DNA of 64,000 nt from Adineta steineri (taxonomy: Eukaryota > Rotifera > Eurotatoria > Adinetida > Adinetidae): NCBI GenBank assembly GCA_905250115.1, contig CAJNOI010000003.1:1490523-1554522 (forward strand), in the 5' to 3' direction. The translations under genes were made by a program, and so were the position numbers. This document shows, piece by piece, positions 13,495 to 27,092 of the stretch; the first letter of the stretch is position 1; every line of letters begins with the position of its first letter. The notes under the pieces are model-generated. The model had not been told where the DNA came from. It saw only the letters and a list, made by a program, of their open reading frames with translations, and searched no databases.

Positions 13495-14676
13495 TAATCA
13501 TCATCAATTTATTAATTATTTGTACACGTTTATTCTTATTAAAATAAATTCTTTATGTGCCATTAAATAACTTTAGTAATATTTATTTTCTTATTCAACA
13601 AAATAAAAAAACAAATGACATTAAGAGATTGTATCTGACTAGACTTTTTCATGTAAAAAAAGGTTTATGACGACATGATGTTTTTACTGATTACGATTGA
13701 TCGATTGTCATCAAACAACGATAGGCACATGATGAGTATGCAATGTAATCGAGCGAATAACGATGAACTTGAACGATAATCACCGCCACATTCCAGTCAT
13801 ACAGTTTGTATGTGTGTATGTGCGTGTGTGTGTCTCATCATCTACCATTATTCTAGCGCACGATTAAACACATATATGATCATTCATTTCATCACGCTCA
13901 TCGTTACAATCAATAACTAAATGTACTCTGGTCAATGAGATTCAACTAAAGAAAGACAAATCTTCAATTGTTTCTAATAAACAATCATCAATCAAATTGA
14001 TCTATTTATCACCAAGGAAAAAAAACCCGATGAAGAGAGAAAAAAAAACATCAGTTAAATACACATGAGTAACAACTAAACAGAAAGCTTCTTTTACTTT
14101 TTTAATTGACTACCAATGTAAACAACATTTCGTATGCTCTTTTGTTTATTGAGAAAACAATACATTTCCTCGAACGAGCTAAGATACAATGTATTATAAT
14201 AGCTGTTATTTCTTAATTGAATTGACAACAAGGCGTTGTCAAGAAATCACATTAGACCAAATAGATAATATAAGTCATTGTATATCCTACACAATTTTGT
14301 GACATACGTATATATATATTTATATAAATATATATATACTAATATATGTTTTTTGTTTATTCCTCATCTTATGAATGAACTAAAGCACCATGTATGAAAA
14401 AAACAAAAGGACCCTGAACGTAAAAAAAACGAAGAAAAAGGCCCTTCTCTAAAAGAAGAGAAAAAAAATGAAACAGAAATAAACGAATAAACAAACAAAA
14501 TGATCGAAAAAAAATGAACAAAAGAAAAACAGTCTTGACCAAAGACAAAAAAAAAGAAACCAGGGTTTTCAACGAGGATTAACAAAGAAAAACATACTGT
14601 TTACACAAAAAAAGAAAAAAGAAGAAATGGCGGATTGATTTTTGGCATAAGGTTTCAAGGAAGACACAGGGAATAT
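13495..14676. other. Intergenic, convergent 3' ends of DRC11 and TGIF
   Basis: About 1.2 kb between two convergent genes. It holds a TG run (about 13808-13833), TA-rich runs (14310-14345) and polypurine tracts, and probably the 3' untranslated regions. The short frames here are low in complexity and were not accepted. Confidence 0.5.
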
Positions 14677-16062
14677 TTAGCTGCAAAGTAGCGCTAGACT
14701 ACTATTGCTATTACCATTTCCTTGTTGTATTCTATGTAGTTCTCTAACAGCTACATCAACAAGAAGTTGAAAACCGGCAAGATCACCACCTGTACTACTA
14801 CTACTACTGCTACTACTACTACTACTAGTTGATGTTGTCAATGAATCAGATGAACAAATCAAACGTGTCTGTTGTTGCTGTTGTTGTTGTTGTTTTGAAT
14901 CAGTAGATATTAGATTAATTACTGTCGGATCACGAATAGATTTAAGTACAACATGATGCCTCGTTGTCGTCGTCGTCGTAGGTGCTGTCGTTGTAGCACT
15001 ACAACAAGGATCAGTAGAAGATGATTTATCTAATTGTTGTGATAATTGTTTATTGAGCACATTTGAATTATTTGTTAGTATTAATGAAGGTGATGAACTT
15101 CGTTCGACAATAACATTTATTTTCACGGGTGGTATTGATGATGAATTATCTATCACTGTTGTTGTTGTTGTTTCAGTTGAAGTATTTTCTCCACTTGTTG
15201 AACAAATAGCTGATGATGGTGATGAACGTTTTTGATCACGAGAAAAACGTCTTGATATAGTGAATTTTTTAGGATCAGTACCTTCTTTTTTTAATAAATC
15301 AGGTAATATACGTCGTCGAGCATTAATAAACCAATTACAAACTTGATTTATTGATAAATCAGCACGACGAGATAAATTAGCTTTTTCATCATCTGTTGGA
15401 TAAGCATTATAACGATGTTCGTAAAGCCAATTTTTTAATATTCGAACCTATAATTAAAATCATAATGAAAAATATGTAAAAAAAAGAGAAAAACAAAATA
15501 AAATTTCTTTATCTTACACTATCTTTAGGTAAATTAGCTCGTCGTTTTTTTAATTTTGATAATGACGATGATGAATTAGTTAAATTAATATTTGTTGTTG
15601 ATGATGATGATGATAATATTGAATTTGATGAACTATCAAGATCACAATCAGAATCTGTTTGTTCACTAGGACGATTTCGAATTTTTTCTTGACGATGATA
15701 ATGATATGGTAATGTATGTGCTGAATTCATCATAGATGAACGATGTGGACTAACAATAACTTCTGCTGAATGATGGTAGATAGCCGAAGAATAAAATAGA
15801 TCATGATGATTACAGTTTGTTGTCGATGAAGAAGGAGAAGAAGAAGAAGATGATGATAATGATGATGATGATGAAGAAGACGATGACGATGAAGATGAAG
15901 GTGGTAATGTTGTTAAAGTAGTAGATGGTGGTGATGAAGAAGAAAGATAGGAAGATGATAGTAGATTTGTCATTGTTTGATAGTGTGGAATTTGTTGTGA
16001 GTTATTACTAGCATATAAATCGTTTGACTGATCAATCATCGAAAATGATAATAGCGAATACT
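14677..16062 (-). CDS. TGIF: TALE-class homeodomain transcription factor, TGIF type
   Basis: Two coding exons are seen. The first runs to 15518 and the second is 15447-14677. The most likely start is ATG at 16039 (430 residues), but a good acceptor (TTTTAG at about 16063) lies just upstream in frame, so an upstream exon may exist. The homeodomain (about residues 163-225) spans the intron and carries [11 protein letters not shown], the TALE-type three-residue insertion around [16 protein letters not shown], and the recognition helix [24 protein letters not shown] and KKFTISRR follow, diagnostic of TGIF (Drosophila achintya/vismay). Flanks hold long Ser runs, a Gln run and Thr runs. TGIF proteins are nuclear repressors acting with SMADs and retinoid receptors. 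The large empty region upstream may hold its control elements. Confidence 0.92.
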
Positions 16063-19000
16063 CTAAAATCAAAAAAGAAAAAGGAAAGAAAAAAATGAAC
16101 TCAATTGACGTTTATATCGAATAATTGAACCGTATAATAGACGAAATCAAGAAAATGGCCTGTCACAATAAATAGGTAAAATCAAATGTCATTACTCGAT
16201 TAACGATTATCAAATAGGTAACAATGACAATGCACAATATATCGTGATTCTAAGACCATGTTAAATTATATGTCAGGTGCAGTGTGTAACATTACAAAAA
16301 AAAAAAGTATAGAAAAAATGTCTCTCTTATCTTACACTATCTGAGAATGCGTGCTGTGTATGTCGTCCGACATGTTTCTTCTTAGATTTTTTCTCGTTTT
16401 TTTTTATAGTCGAGAATCAAATACAGATGGTTCTTATATTGTCTTTCTATCTTTTTTCTTTTTTTTGTTAAATTAGTAGTACTAAAGAGGCAGAAATAGA
16501 ACAGAATGACTTCAATAAACTTTAGATTTCATAATTACCATATGATTATTTCTTTAATTGTACGCAAGAATAATAAAGAAAAAAATTTTCCTTGTTATTT
16601 CCTTTCAATAAAAGCTCAGCTGATGGAAGAAATTACGTATTTTATTCTCTTCTTTCTTTTTTGCTTTCTTATCAATAAGTATGTATAGTGCAAAAAATGA
16701 AGATAAATCAAGGCGTTCTCTTTTCTAATGTTCTTTCTTATCAAGTTTGTATCGAAAGAAGGCAGATGTCATCTCTTCGAAATTCATATGACTGCACATC
16801 TTTTCCTTATTGTCCTAATGATAATAGTTAAGAAGGGAGTATGAAACTTGCTCGATTGTCATTAACCCATTATTTGACGTACCATTCGATGTAGTCCTTC
16901 TATTTTTCTTCTCTTCATTGTTATTGTTCTTCCATTCTCTCTTTCTCTTTCTTTCTCTCGTTTTTTTTCTTTCTTTTCTACCACCAGTAATCATCATCAT
17001 CATCATTATCATCATCATAGTGTATCATACGATCGAGAAAAGATAAAAATGTGTGACATCACCTTATTGGATGTCAAAATCAAAACGAGAAAGAGAAGAA
17101 AAAAATCGATACACGAAAAAATGATTAATTCAATGCGTATGATTTCGATCAAATGAGAAAACGAATAGGTGAAAATCACTGCCTTTCGTCTTGCGTCTAA
17201 CAATGAGTCCCATTGATCATAATCATCACATCTACATACACACATGCACACACACACACATACATCTATCTATCTGTATATATATATACATATATGTATA
17301 TATGAAGATACGAATTATAGGGAAGAAGAAATGACAGAATATGTGTGAAAGACAATCTATCGAAAGATTACACGAGATAGATTCAATTCCATTTTTAAAT
17401 TAAAGTCTTAAGTACAAGCCTTGAGCTTTTATATTTATTATATGGTTTCATTTATCTTCAATATATATATATATATAGACGATGAGTATAAATAAATATT
17501 TCTAAGTAGCCAAAAAGAAAATCTTTCAACACTAATTACGCGTGTGCAGTCAAACAGACACCTCAACAGCTGTCTGCAGATATCCATCATCATATCATCA
17601 GCATCCGTTAAAGACTAACGAGGAAGAAGCAACAGCAGAAGAAGAAGAAAAAGCTACTTGTTTCAATATCCTATCATCAATATCCGTTAAGAGAAGAAAA
17701 AAGCAAGAGAAAAGTTTGCCTTGGAATGTGTATTATATATATATATATGTCCTGTTAAAGATGATTGATGAGAAAAAAAGAAGAAGACGAGATAACGTTG
17801 ATAGAATAAGATCCATTGTTTTACTCAGCAGGAGATGAACTATTTCTAGGTTGATCTCTTTTTCGTTGCTTAAAATTAGTCGATCTGTCAATCAGATTTT
17901 ATATTTCCTGCTGAGATAAAAGAAACATATAATCAAATAAGTACAGGTGCTTGTAAACCACTGGTCAATTGCATATCTTTTATAAAACAAAATAAACTTA
18001 CATTGTGTATGTCTGTCTATTGTCAAGTCCTGTTATCTACTACTGTAAGCATGTCTATATCTTTCTTTCTTCTTGATTTTTTGTCTCCCTCTTAAGTGCC
18101 TTCACTTTCTCTCTGTTTGTGACGCTGTCTTTTATCGTTTTTTTCTTCTCATTCTCTCTCTCTCTCTTTTTCAATTGGATTATGATTACCTTTTCTTTTG
18201 TTAACTCGTTTAAGAAAAAAAAAAAGAATTTGTCACATTACTACTTATTTTATTGTATCCAATAAGAAGAAAGAATTTGTTGTTTTGAAATGCTCGAAAG
18301 AAATTAGATAAAGTAAACACCGACACACTTCAATTTCGATCTATCCGAAGGTATAAATTAAAGGAAGGTTTCTGATATATATACGTCAAGAATAGAAAAA
18401 AACGAGAGAAAGACACACACACACACTCACTCACTTGATCGAAGTGCGAAGAAGCGAAACGAGAACGACGTACGACAACAAAAGATTGCAACTGTGTAAC
18501 GACATGTGACGAACCCGTCACAGCTGAAAAAAGAAATCGAAAGAAAGTAATATGAAAATCGAAAAAGGTTTAGATTTGCACATAGACATAGTCAATGATA
18601 TACGTCAAAATTGTCAAGTTAAAATTGACGTATTACATAGATAACATGATTACAAGGACAACAATACAACAAATATCATAAACAAAAGAAAACAAATACG
18701 AAATAAAATAAAAATAAGAAAGCTATTGCTAATCATTCGAATGACATAATTTTCCTTCGCCTTTCTATTTACTTATTATTTTCTCAATTAGAGAGAGAAA
18801 TCTATCGTTAATTGTATATGTTTTTTTTCTTTCTTTCTTTCTTTTCGATTAAGAAAAGAATGAAAAAAAAAAACTTAAAAGAATAAATAAAAAATATAAC
18901 TAATACACATTTTCCGAATCATTTCTCTACCTTATCCATCATGCACGTCAATTCAATGGATCACTTAAAATGAATAGAAGAAGAGAAAAAGCGAAGGAGA

Positions 19001-22000
19001 AGATGATGAAAATGATGATGATGACGATGATAGTCGGTCGATCGTTCGTTCGCGACTGTTAAAAACTATTATGTTGAGAAAAAAAGATACAAAGGTTGTC
19101 TAGCTATCTATATTTATTCTCGTACGTGCGTTTCCCAACAGACCATTGATCCGAAATGTCACCGGTTGTCGTTTATGTATTGATTATAGAGAAATGATGG
19201 GAAAGGAGGTGATGGAGAAGGAAGAAGGCTATCCACTCATTATGTCACTTCTCATCCTCTAGCAAACGAGAGAAAAAAAACCAACACCACAAAAGTAAAT
19301 ACATGAACACCCTTGGGGCGTGTTCAACTGTCCCTCTTATGAGATTGAGAGAAAAAGTGAAACGTCAATAGGAGTGAAAAAGAGCTCGCGGTAAAATACC
19401 ATTTAACTTCAATTATAAGCTAAACCGGTGAAAAGTATACATACACAATATACAATAGACCTAATATTTTACACTTCGTTGCTTTTTTTTCTACCTATAT
19501 ACGATCAAACAACAATTCTGTCTAATGTACTCACAATATTTAAGGTAGTTTGCATTATATCAACAGACTATAGCTTCTCTTTCTTTTTTTCTCTCTTGTC
19601 TTTTCTGTTTCTTCTCCATATTCAAACTACCCTCTTGTCATCATTCCCACATTACTTATCTTCTTCCTACATAACTCAACTTCCTTTTTTTGTTGTCTAT
19701 TTTACGTACTGACACATATACACATCACTATAATTGATTTGGGCCAATGTTAATTCACTTTTCATCAATAATAATTAGGAATAGAAGAAGAGAAGAAAAA
19801 AAAGAGAAACCACATTTTGATCAGCTGAATAAAAAAAAGGCACCATCATTATTATCATCATCAACAATATCGATCGTACCAGCTAATCGACATGACACAT
19901 AGCGCGCACATCTTTACTCAAGCAAATATGTAACAAAAGCGAGCGCAATTTTTAACATTCGATTAGCAGCTGTTCCCCTCATCCTTTGCAATATTCATAC
20001 AAAACAATGGTTCCTCAATTTAGCTGACTATGACTAGCCAGCTGTCATCGAACACGATGACGGATAAACGCGTGGCACACAGTCATTTGTGTTCTTTGAC
20101 GCTTTTCTTTTTTCTTATTCTTTTTTTTCTTCTTCTGTCAACGAAATGTTTATATATATATACATGTTATTTGCAGTGTGGTTACATTATGATAAGATAC
20201 GAATAACATCAAAATTATGTAAAAAAAAAGAAGAACAAGTGACAGGTTTTTGAAAGGTAAAAGAAGAAAAACAAACGAGTCATTTCATCTCGTCATTTTG
20301 ACGTAACAAAAATACTCTTTCTATGATTAAACGTCACCATTGAATAACTTCCTTTCGTATTTGAATTAAACTTACTACTTTAAAAAAATTAGTATTTTAA
20401 GAAAAAAAGGGTTGAATTGACATAGTTATTATTATAATTATTTTTAATATACTAAAATGTTTTAAGACGAAGGTTAAAATAAAATAAAATCTATTGCCAT
20501 ATTGACAAGATATTTATATCGTATGGTGCTACTTGACACCAAAGTATTTCTTTTATAATCAATACAACTACTATTCAAGATGTTACCATTAACAAGTAAA
20601 ACTATGAATTGATCATATTAATTTAATATTATCAATTGAGTCGAATAATGATTTCATTCAAATCTCAATACATATCATTATCCAATTTAAGTATCAGGTG
20701 CTGTACTTATTGATAAGACAACAGATGATAGACTTTTTAGTTTATTAGCTACATATAAACTAAATGAACGTCGTCTATATGTATGTATGTGTGTGTGTAT
20801 ATATATATAAGGAATGTGTATGTGAAACTATATCTATAAATATTTATATGGTAATAAAGAAACATTCTGACTTGATTATTTTCTTGTGTATGTTCATTAC
20901 ACATTTGTACTTTCAATAACAACAACATCAGATCGAATATAAAAATAATAATCAAATATTACTATAGAAAAATCGTTCTAGTAAAGTCAAATTTTTTCGA
21001 TATTTCAAATTATATTTAATCATTAATGAATGGATATAGAATAACATAGAAATATGTATATCATATATACATAAGGAGAACGAAAAGAAAAAAACAATAT
21101 CTAATAAACAATTACTATTAATCGATAGTAAAAACATTTGCTTTTTCAATGTAATTACCATATAAGAAAAAAATGAATAACAATTTTATTCATCGAGGTG
21201 CACTTAACTCAATTTAGTTTTTATATTTATATTATATACTACTTACTCTTCTCCTTTTCTTTCTCTCTCTCTCACGCACATATACATATTCGTTTGTTAC
21301 GCTCATCAATATGTATCCTCATGAGTATGATCTTTTAGACACCACCACTACCACGGTAATATGCTAGTGATGATTGCATCAACATCAAACAACGAGAAGA
21401 CAAGGGAAGAGAGAAAATAACATAACATTCTACTTCGAATAAAACAAAGAGAGAACAATAAAAACTAGCTATTCAGTGATAGATATGATCTTTCTTGCTT
21501 CTCAATTATTTTTTTTCTTGTGCTTCATATGTACAGATTCTACGACTATATTGGCACCACTGTGCACAGCCTTAACCTACTATTATCAACGCTTCCAGCA
21601 GTAAGAGGCAAATCGGAAAAACATGTATCTCTCGGCAACGTCATCATCGGTTGAAATAACAACATACACAAACAAGAGAGATGAAATAGGGAAATAAAAA
21701 GATGTGACAAACAGACAAGACAATCGTCTGTCAAATGCTTCTTGTATAAACGCAAGAAAAAGAAGAAACGATAAACAATCAATAGAGAAATGTATAAGTT
21801 GAATTCTCAAAGACGAGATTTGACATATATATGACAACATCTTATGAATGACAGATAGATAGACAGAAGCAAAAGTTTTCTTTTCAAACTTTATAACAAT
21901 TATATCGTTTAGTGTAAATAGTATTATCTCATTAAAGGGCACGTCTGTTATTACTGTTCTTGCTTTGACAGCAGTCAAATTCCCATCGGGTATATGTAAG

Positions 22001-23411
22001 AAGCAAAAGGATTCTTTTTCTATTACTAAATAATAATGACCAACACTGATCATCAAAACTTAATGCTGATATAAGAAGAAAGACAATGGAAGTAGTTTAT
22101 TCAGCTGTTATCTCTATGTTTATATATACGATCATTCAAATACTTTGTCTACTGATTTAATATCGCAAAATAGTGTTGTTGTTGTTGTTGTTGTGTGATC
22201 TTAGTCTTTTATATAAAAAAATTTTTTTTTTTGACGACAATAAACGATGTGTCAAGATCGTCGAATAAATATGCATGTGTCGAGTTCTCAGCATGGGTAA
22301 ATACCACGATCTATCTCTTACATGGTCATTAGAAATCTTTCTCTGTACGATTTGCTTTATCAGCATGTAGCCGAAGCAGCTGTCATTTTTCGAGTTTTTG
22401 TCTTACTTGAAATTTTTGTTTTTTGATCGTTAATATTTTGTTGACAATGCCAAATAGGTTCGGATAGACAATAAGTGTTTTTAGTAGTTGGCCATTTCGA
22501 CATGCTAATAGTAGCTGCTTATCTATTTGACATAAGCGTGTGCGTGTGTGCGTATATAAGGGATAAACAACAGAGCGAAAATGAAGTGATGAAGTATATG
22601 CCACAAACACACGCCGACTGAAATCAATATACGCACGGACAAACAGAAAGCTATAAAAAAAAATACACACACAATAGTGGGAGAGAGAGAGAGAATGATA
22701 GTGATGTGAGAGGTAGTGACGTGAAGTAAACGAAAAAGTGAAATGAAAGAAAAGTGAAGACAGAGAAAGAGGGAAAGAGAGAATAGCGACTATTACGATA
22801 AGATACGAAAATCGACGTCATAAGAGCGTGCACGAGGTACACACATATATGTATATGTATATACACTTATACATATATGTATATAAACTGATCTATAGAC
22901 AGACAACCCTTGTCAACTGTTCATTGACACTAGTTTGACTATCGAACGATAGACAAATCGAGGTCTACAAGGACGTATATATAACTCAAAATTTTTTTGA
23001 AAATTACATCATAATTTGAACTGTCTATTATTATTGTTATCAAAAAATGAGATATTCATAGATTAACAAAAGAAAAAGTTCATTTTGATTATATCAATCT
23101 ACTAATAGAGAAAAAAAATATATAAATTTCTAAAACTTTTCTTCTATCATAAAAATAATACATAAATATATATTATTTATTAAATGTGGACTGTGTGTTC
23201 TTAATAATAAATCATGAAATTATCTCTTATCTATTGTTAATCATACATTTTTATGATTTATTATTTTGTTGATAGTTATAATAAATAAACATTTATAATT
23301 ATTAGATAATAATAAATATCTTTCGAATCTTAAAGATGATGACAAATTTATTTGATTAGAATAATTCTTTATCTAATAGTTAAAAAAATATGGCGCATAT
23401 TCTATAGAAGT
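16063..23411. other. 7.3 kb gene desert upstream of the homeobox gene
   Basis: No gene could be supported on either strand. Frames up to 156 codons exist (21586-22056, minus) but show no recognisable domain, no splice-linked partner and poor codon character. The stretch has abundant polypurine/polypyrimidine tracts, CA/TG and TA microsatellites (17240-17300, 20780-20810, 22840-22885) and a GTT run (22174-22193). It may hold the 5' untranslated exon and regulatory DNA of the TGIF gene; this is inference from position. Confidence 0.5.
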
Positions 23412-24103
23412 ATGATTACAGAACTTGACTGTTATTCAAATGAACAATTAAATAATTATCAAGAAATATTTTCATTTTTTGATCGTTATAATACCGGTGA
23501 AATATATTTGAATGAATTAGGTTTAATCATTCGATCAATTGGTTTCGATCCAAGTGAAATAAAAGTCAAGGAAATTCAAGAAGAATATATACAAAACGGA
23601 TTAGATAAAATCAATTTCCAACAATTTTTACAAATATTGATTAGTTTTACAAATGAAATAGACGATGAAATCGATATTATTGAAGCATTTCGTATTTTTG
23701 ATAAGGAAGGTCAAGGTATGATTGTTTTTACGATTAATGCTTTAATCGTTATCTGACGAAAAAAAGTACAAAAAAGAAATGGAGAAAATATGCACTTGTC
23801 CTGACTCATATGTATATATCTCACCATATTCGTTTTTTATTCGTTCTGTAATTTATATTGGTTAAAAATAGATTATGACGATAGAGATAAAAACTAGATT
23901 TATTAGAGCTAAATTGAAAACGATTATTTTTCTTTATTCAATCAGGTTTTATAATAAAAGAAGAACTTCTACATATAATGACACATCTTGGTGAAAAATT
24001 ATCAATTGAAGAAGCTGAAGAAATGATGCATGATGCTGATATCTATTGTGACGGAAAGATTCGTTACGAAGAATTTGTTAAAATAATGACAGAATTAAGT
24101 TAA
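23412..24103 (+). CDS. Calmodulin-like EF-hand protein
   Basis: Two exons, 23412-23715 and 23946-24103, join in frame to 153 residues, close to calmodulin length (149). Four EF-hand positions are visible: [12 protein letters not shown] (canonical-like), a degenerate second ([12 protein letters not shown], no acidic first position), DKEGQGFIIKEE, and [12 protein letters not shown] (third loop position Tyr instead of Asp). The linker helices [12 protein letters not shown] and [17 protein letters not shown] follow the calmodulin pattern. The upstream frame to 23352 lacks an ATG; the acceptor-like TTCTATAG just before ATG 23412 supports this start and suggests a 5' untranslated intron. It probably acts as a cytosolic Ca2+ sensor. 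Divergence excludes calmodulin itself. Family membership is secure, the target unknown. Confidence 0.88.
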
Positions 24104-25055
24104 TCTTTATTTAAATGTAATCATAATAAGATGTTATAAAAGTCGGTTAAAAAGATCCTCATAAATATGTCTTATATAAAAAGCAAACGATTCAATCCCT
24201 TTTTTTCTTTTCAATAATACGATAAGTTTTATTCTATAGATAAATATTTGTCTCGAACATCACAATGCAAATAATTTTATCAATGATAAATTTTGAGTCA
24301 TTTATGATTATGAAATGCAATTGAAATTTGACAGACGAACATTAGCAAAGAATAAATCTTATTTGACTATTCTGCGAAAATAGTATAGCAGATAATATTG
24401 AATTACAATTAAATCAATATTATACTCAAAAAAAGTGTACATGACTTTTGATAAATAATATATATTGTATCTTTTCTTCATGCATCATATAAATATCTAC
24501 TTGTATGATAAAGACTAGTGAGAATAATCTATTTTTGGCATTTTCATTGCTCTTCTACCAAGTACTTCCTTTTTTTTTTGCAAAATACATATGTATATAT
24601 AGTTAAAGAAAAAACAGCTTACAATCTTCTTTTCTTTAACTAAACTTTCACAGATGGCAAAAAAAAATTTCCATATTCTACAATGCCGAACCATAATAAG
24701 GAATACAATCAAAAAAGACAGAAGAAAGAAAAAAAAAGTGAATACAATCATCTTTAACAGTCAGAGATTTCAATACGTATCGACGGACAAAAAAAAGAAA
24801 GTAAAGATGGAGAAGTTAGGAAAGCGAGCACCAGTTTTACAATCATACAAGAAGAAAAAAAACATGTATTTATATATATACTGTTTAGTTGTTAATGGCA
24901 AGACACAAAAGAAACATATGATGTTAATGCACCGGTGAAAAAGGCTAATATAAAAAAAAACAAAATGACATAATAACAAGAAAATCACCGAAAGTTTTAT
25001 GAAACAACTGATCTGTAGGTATACAAAAGAAGATAAGAAGGAAGAAAATAGATAT
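24104..25055. other. Intergenic, convergent 3' ends
   Basis: Just under 1 kb between the convergent EF-hand and carrier genes. It is AT-rich with polypurine runs. The overlapping short frames at 24515-25096 are low in complexity (poly-Lys or poly-Phe depending on strand). No gene is supported. Confidence 0.5.
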
Positions 25056-27092
25056 TTATACTTCAGCTTCATGTGAGGCATTTGCTTCTGAATCAACTTG
25101 ATTTAATAAAACTTTTTTTGTTTGCACAGTTGTTACTTCAATTGTAGATGATGACGGTGTTGCTGCCGAAAATAAAGCAACAATTATTTCATATGTACTC
25201 ATCATAATAGCTGTGTTCTAGAAAATATATTTCATAAATTAAAAATAATAGATATTTATATTATTGAATTCTTACTGGTATTTGTCGAATAAGATGCGTT
25301 AATAAACCTCGATAAAGTCCAGACATACTTTCTTCTCGTACAATTGTCTTGAATGTTTGAAGTAATGTACGATATTTAGTACCTTCTTCTCTTAAACGTG
25401 TTCGAATAACTTCATGAGGATAACATAGAGTACTTGCACATGATTTTGAACATGCAGCAGCACATAAATAGGATATAAAATTAAATAAATCAGGATCATC
25501 AGGAGAACGATTTTGATTTAATTGCATTAATTGTAATTGAGCTTTTATTTGTTCATAAATAACAAAATGAACTATGGTTTCTGATACACCAAGATATGAT
25601 GCAGATATACCTTGATTTCATTAAATTAAATCGATTATTTCATTTATTTTAATTCATCAAATATACCTTTATAAAATCCTCGAATACCATTGGAACGATA
25701 AACACTTCGAATAACATCCATAGCACGAAGATTTCTAAAATATAAAATTTACGAAATATTATCTAGTAAAATCTTAATAAAATTCTTTTTAAATTATAAT
25801 TAAGATTATTATCGATATCTACCCTTGATCAAGTTGAAGACGAGTTTTAACAAACCATAGTGGATTAGTACATGTAGACATGGCAATACCTGTAATAAAA
25901 TAAAAGATTAGTTTATTGGATTGAAAAAAAGAAGAAAAACAAACAAATGAAATTTTGCATTTTTTTCTTTATCGCAATATTTCTCACAGCGGGACAAAGA
26001 CATAACGTACTAGGTGTTCGGAATTGACTGTTTTTTTACCAGTTTTACCGGGAGTCCGTAAAACATGTTGGTCAGGAAATTATAATTTTGAAAGATACAG
26101 GGAAATCAGAACGAAATGCTCGACAATATATAAAGTATTGTCACGAAATCGAGTGACAATGTGGATGTGTAGCATGAGCGAAGAATGACTTATACATCTA
26201 CACTCACTCTAACACTCTACTTGTTTTAAATCTTTGTCATTCCGAAGATTTTGTATGTTTTTAATATGTCGGGAAATCCTAAAAAAAACGTTGGTGCGTT
26301 ATGTCTCCCCCCCCCCCCCACAGCGAAGCTGCATTTCTCTTCGGAATATAGTATTATATATCATCTGTATCACAAGATTTGGTATTAATTATTCCCAGTA
26401 GTAGTTTTAATCTTATTGTCCAATGAAATATCTAAATAGTTAATCTTACCTGCAGTAGCTGCAGATGTAACATGTACTAATGGCGTTTCTCGTTCCAATT
26501 CTTCGACTAGAAATGATTTTGTATTTGCATAAGCAAAAAAATAAATTGCTCTATAGAAAATGAAATACAATTAATCATAAGTATATTATTATTATTATTT
26601 TGATTCATACCGAGATGGTGCTACACCAACTAAATTTGGTATCAAACCTTTAAAAAGTCCAGGAATACCTTCATATCTTAAAATATATCTAAATAAATAA
26701 ATAAATCAATAAATAAATTTTAAACAAAAAATATAAATTCATACCGAAACGCAGCCGTAATACTTGGACGTTTAGATTCTATTGATGCTGAAGAACGTAT
26801 ATTATATGCTACAGTATTACTCATAGACGAACTTAGATCAAGATGATTATGTCCTTTTAAAAATGTATTTTTTGATGATTGATAGCGCGTTTTGATTACT
26901 TCTAAGGGACATGTTAGTACTGCACCAAATGTACCAGCAAGTCTTTAAATAAGAAAATAAATCGAAAGATTAAATTAAAGAATAAAAATCTTACCCCCCT
27001 GCAAATAAATGAATATAAGAAGTGCGATTTGAATGTTGATGATGTTGTTGCTCTCCATCCGTATTAGTGTCATCGGAAACAGTTGTAGACAT
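25056..27092 (-). CDS. SLC25A36: Mitochondrial pyrimidine nucleotide carrier, SLC25A33/36 type
   Basis: Eight exons (27092-26995, 26942-26745, 26688-26611, 26550-26450, 25889-25823, 25734-25667, 25610-25276, 25217-25056) join in frame to 368 residues. The three carrier signatures read PLEVIKTR, PLWFVKTR and PHEVIRTR. The Trp in the second and His in the third are the pattern of the SLC25A33/36 subfamily. HLFAGG, GLIPNLVGVAPSRAIYF, GFYKGISASYLGVSE and TRLREEGTKYRTLLQTF also match. The expected role is exchange of pyrimidine nucleotides across the inner mitochondrial membrane to supply mitochondrial DNA and RNA synthesis. ATG 27092 is the only Met start; the frame extends upstream without ATG. 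The C-terminal tail is longer than usual. Intron 4 (26449-25890) is unusually long and contains a transposon-like insert. SLC25A33 versus SLC25A36 cannot be separated here. Confidence 0.93.
25991..26319. mobile_element. MITE-like insertion in carrier intron 4
   Basis: A 329-bp segment sits in the longest intron of the carrier gene. The left end GGGACAAAGACATAACGTAC and the inverted right end (CGTTATGTCT followed by a C run) share GACATAACG plus flanking bases. ACAGC occurs directly on both sides (25986-25990 and 26320-26324), as expected of a 5-bp target-site duplication. It has no coding capacity. It contains a decayed telomere-like motif at 26161-26220 (GTGGATGTGT, then CATCTACACTCACTC). 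This is probably a non-autonomous DNA element; the superfamily is unknown. Confidence 0.6.

Noticed and set aside
17542-17838. 98-codon plus-strand frame
   Set aside because: Charged low-complexity GAA/AAA repeats without domain or splice support.
21586-22056. 156-codon minus-strand frame
   Set aside because: No domain, no splice partner, AT-driven composition, in a region otherwise without genes.
24515-25096. Overlapping frames on both strands between the EF-hand and carrier genes
   Set aside because: Poly-Lys on one strand and poly-Phe on the other, typical of polypurine DNA.
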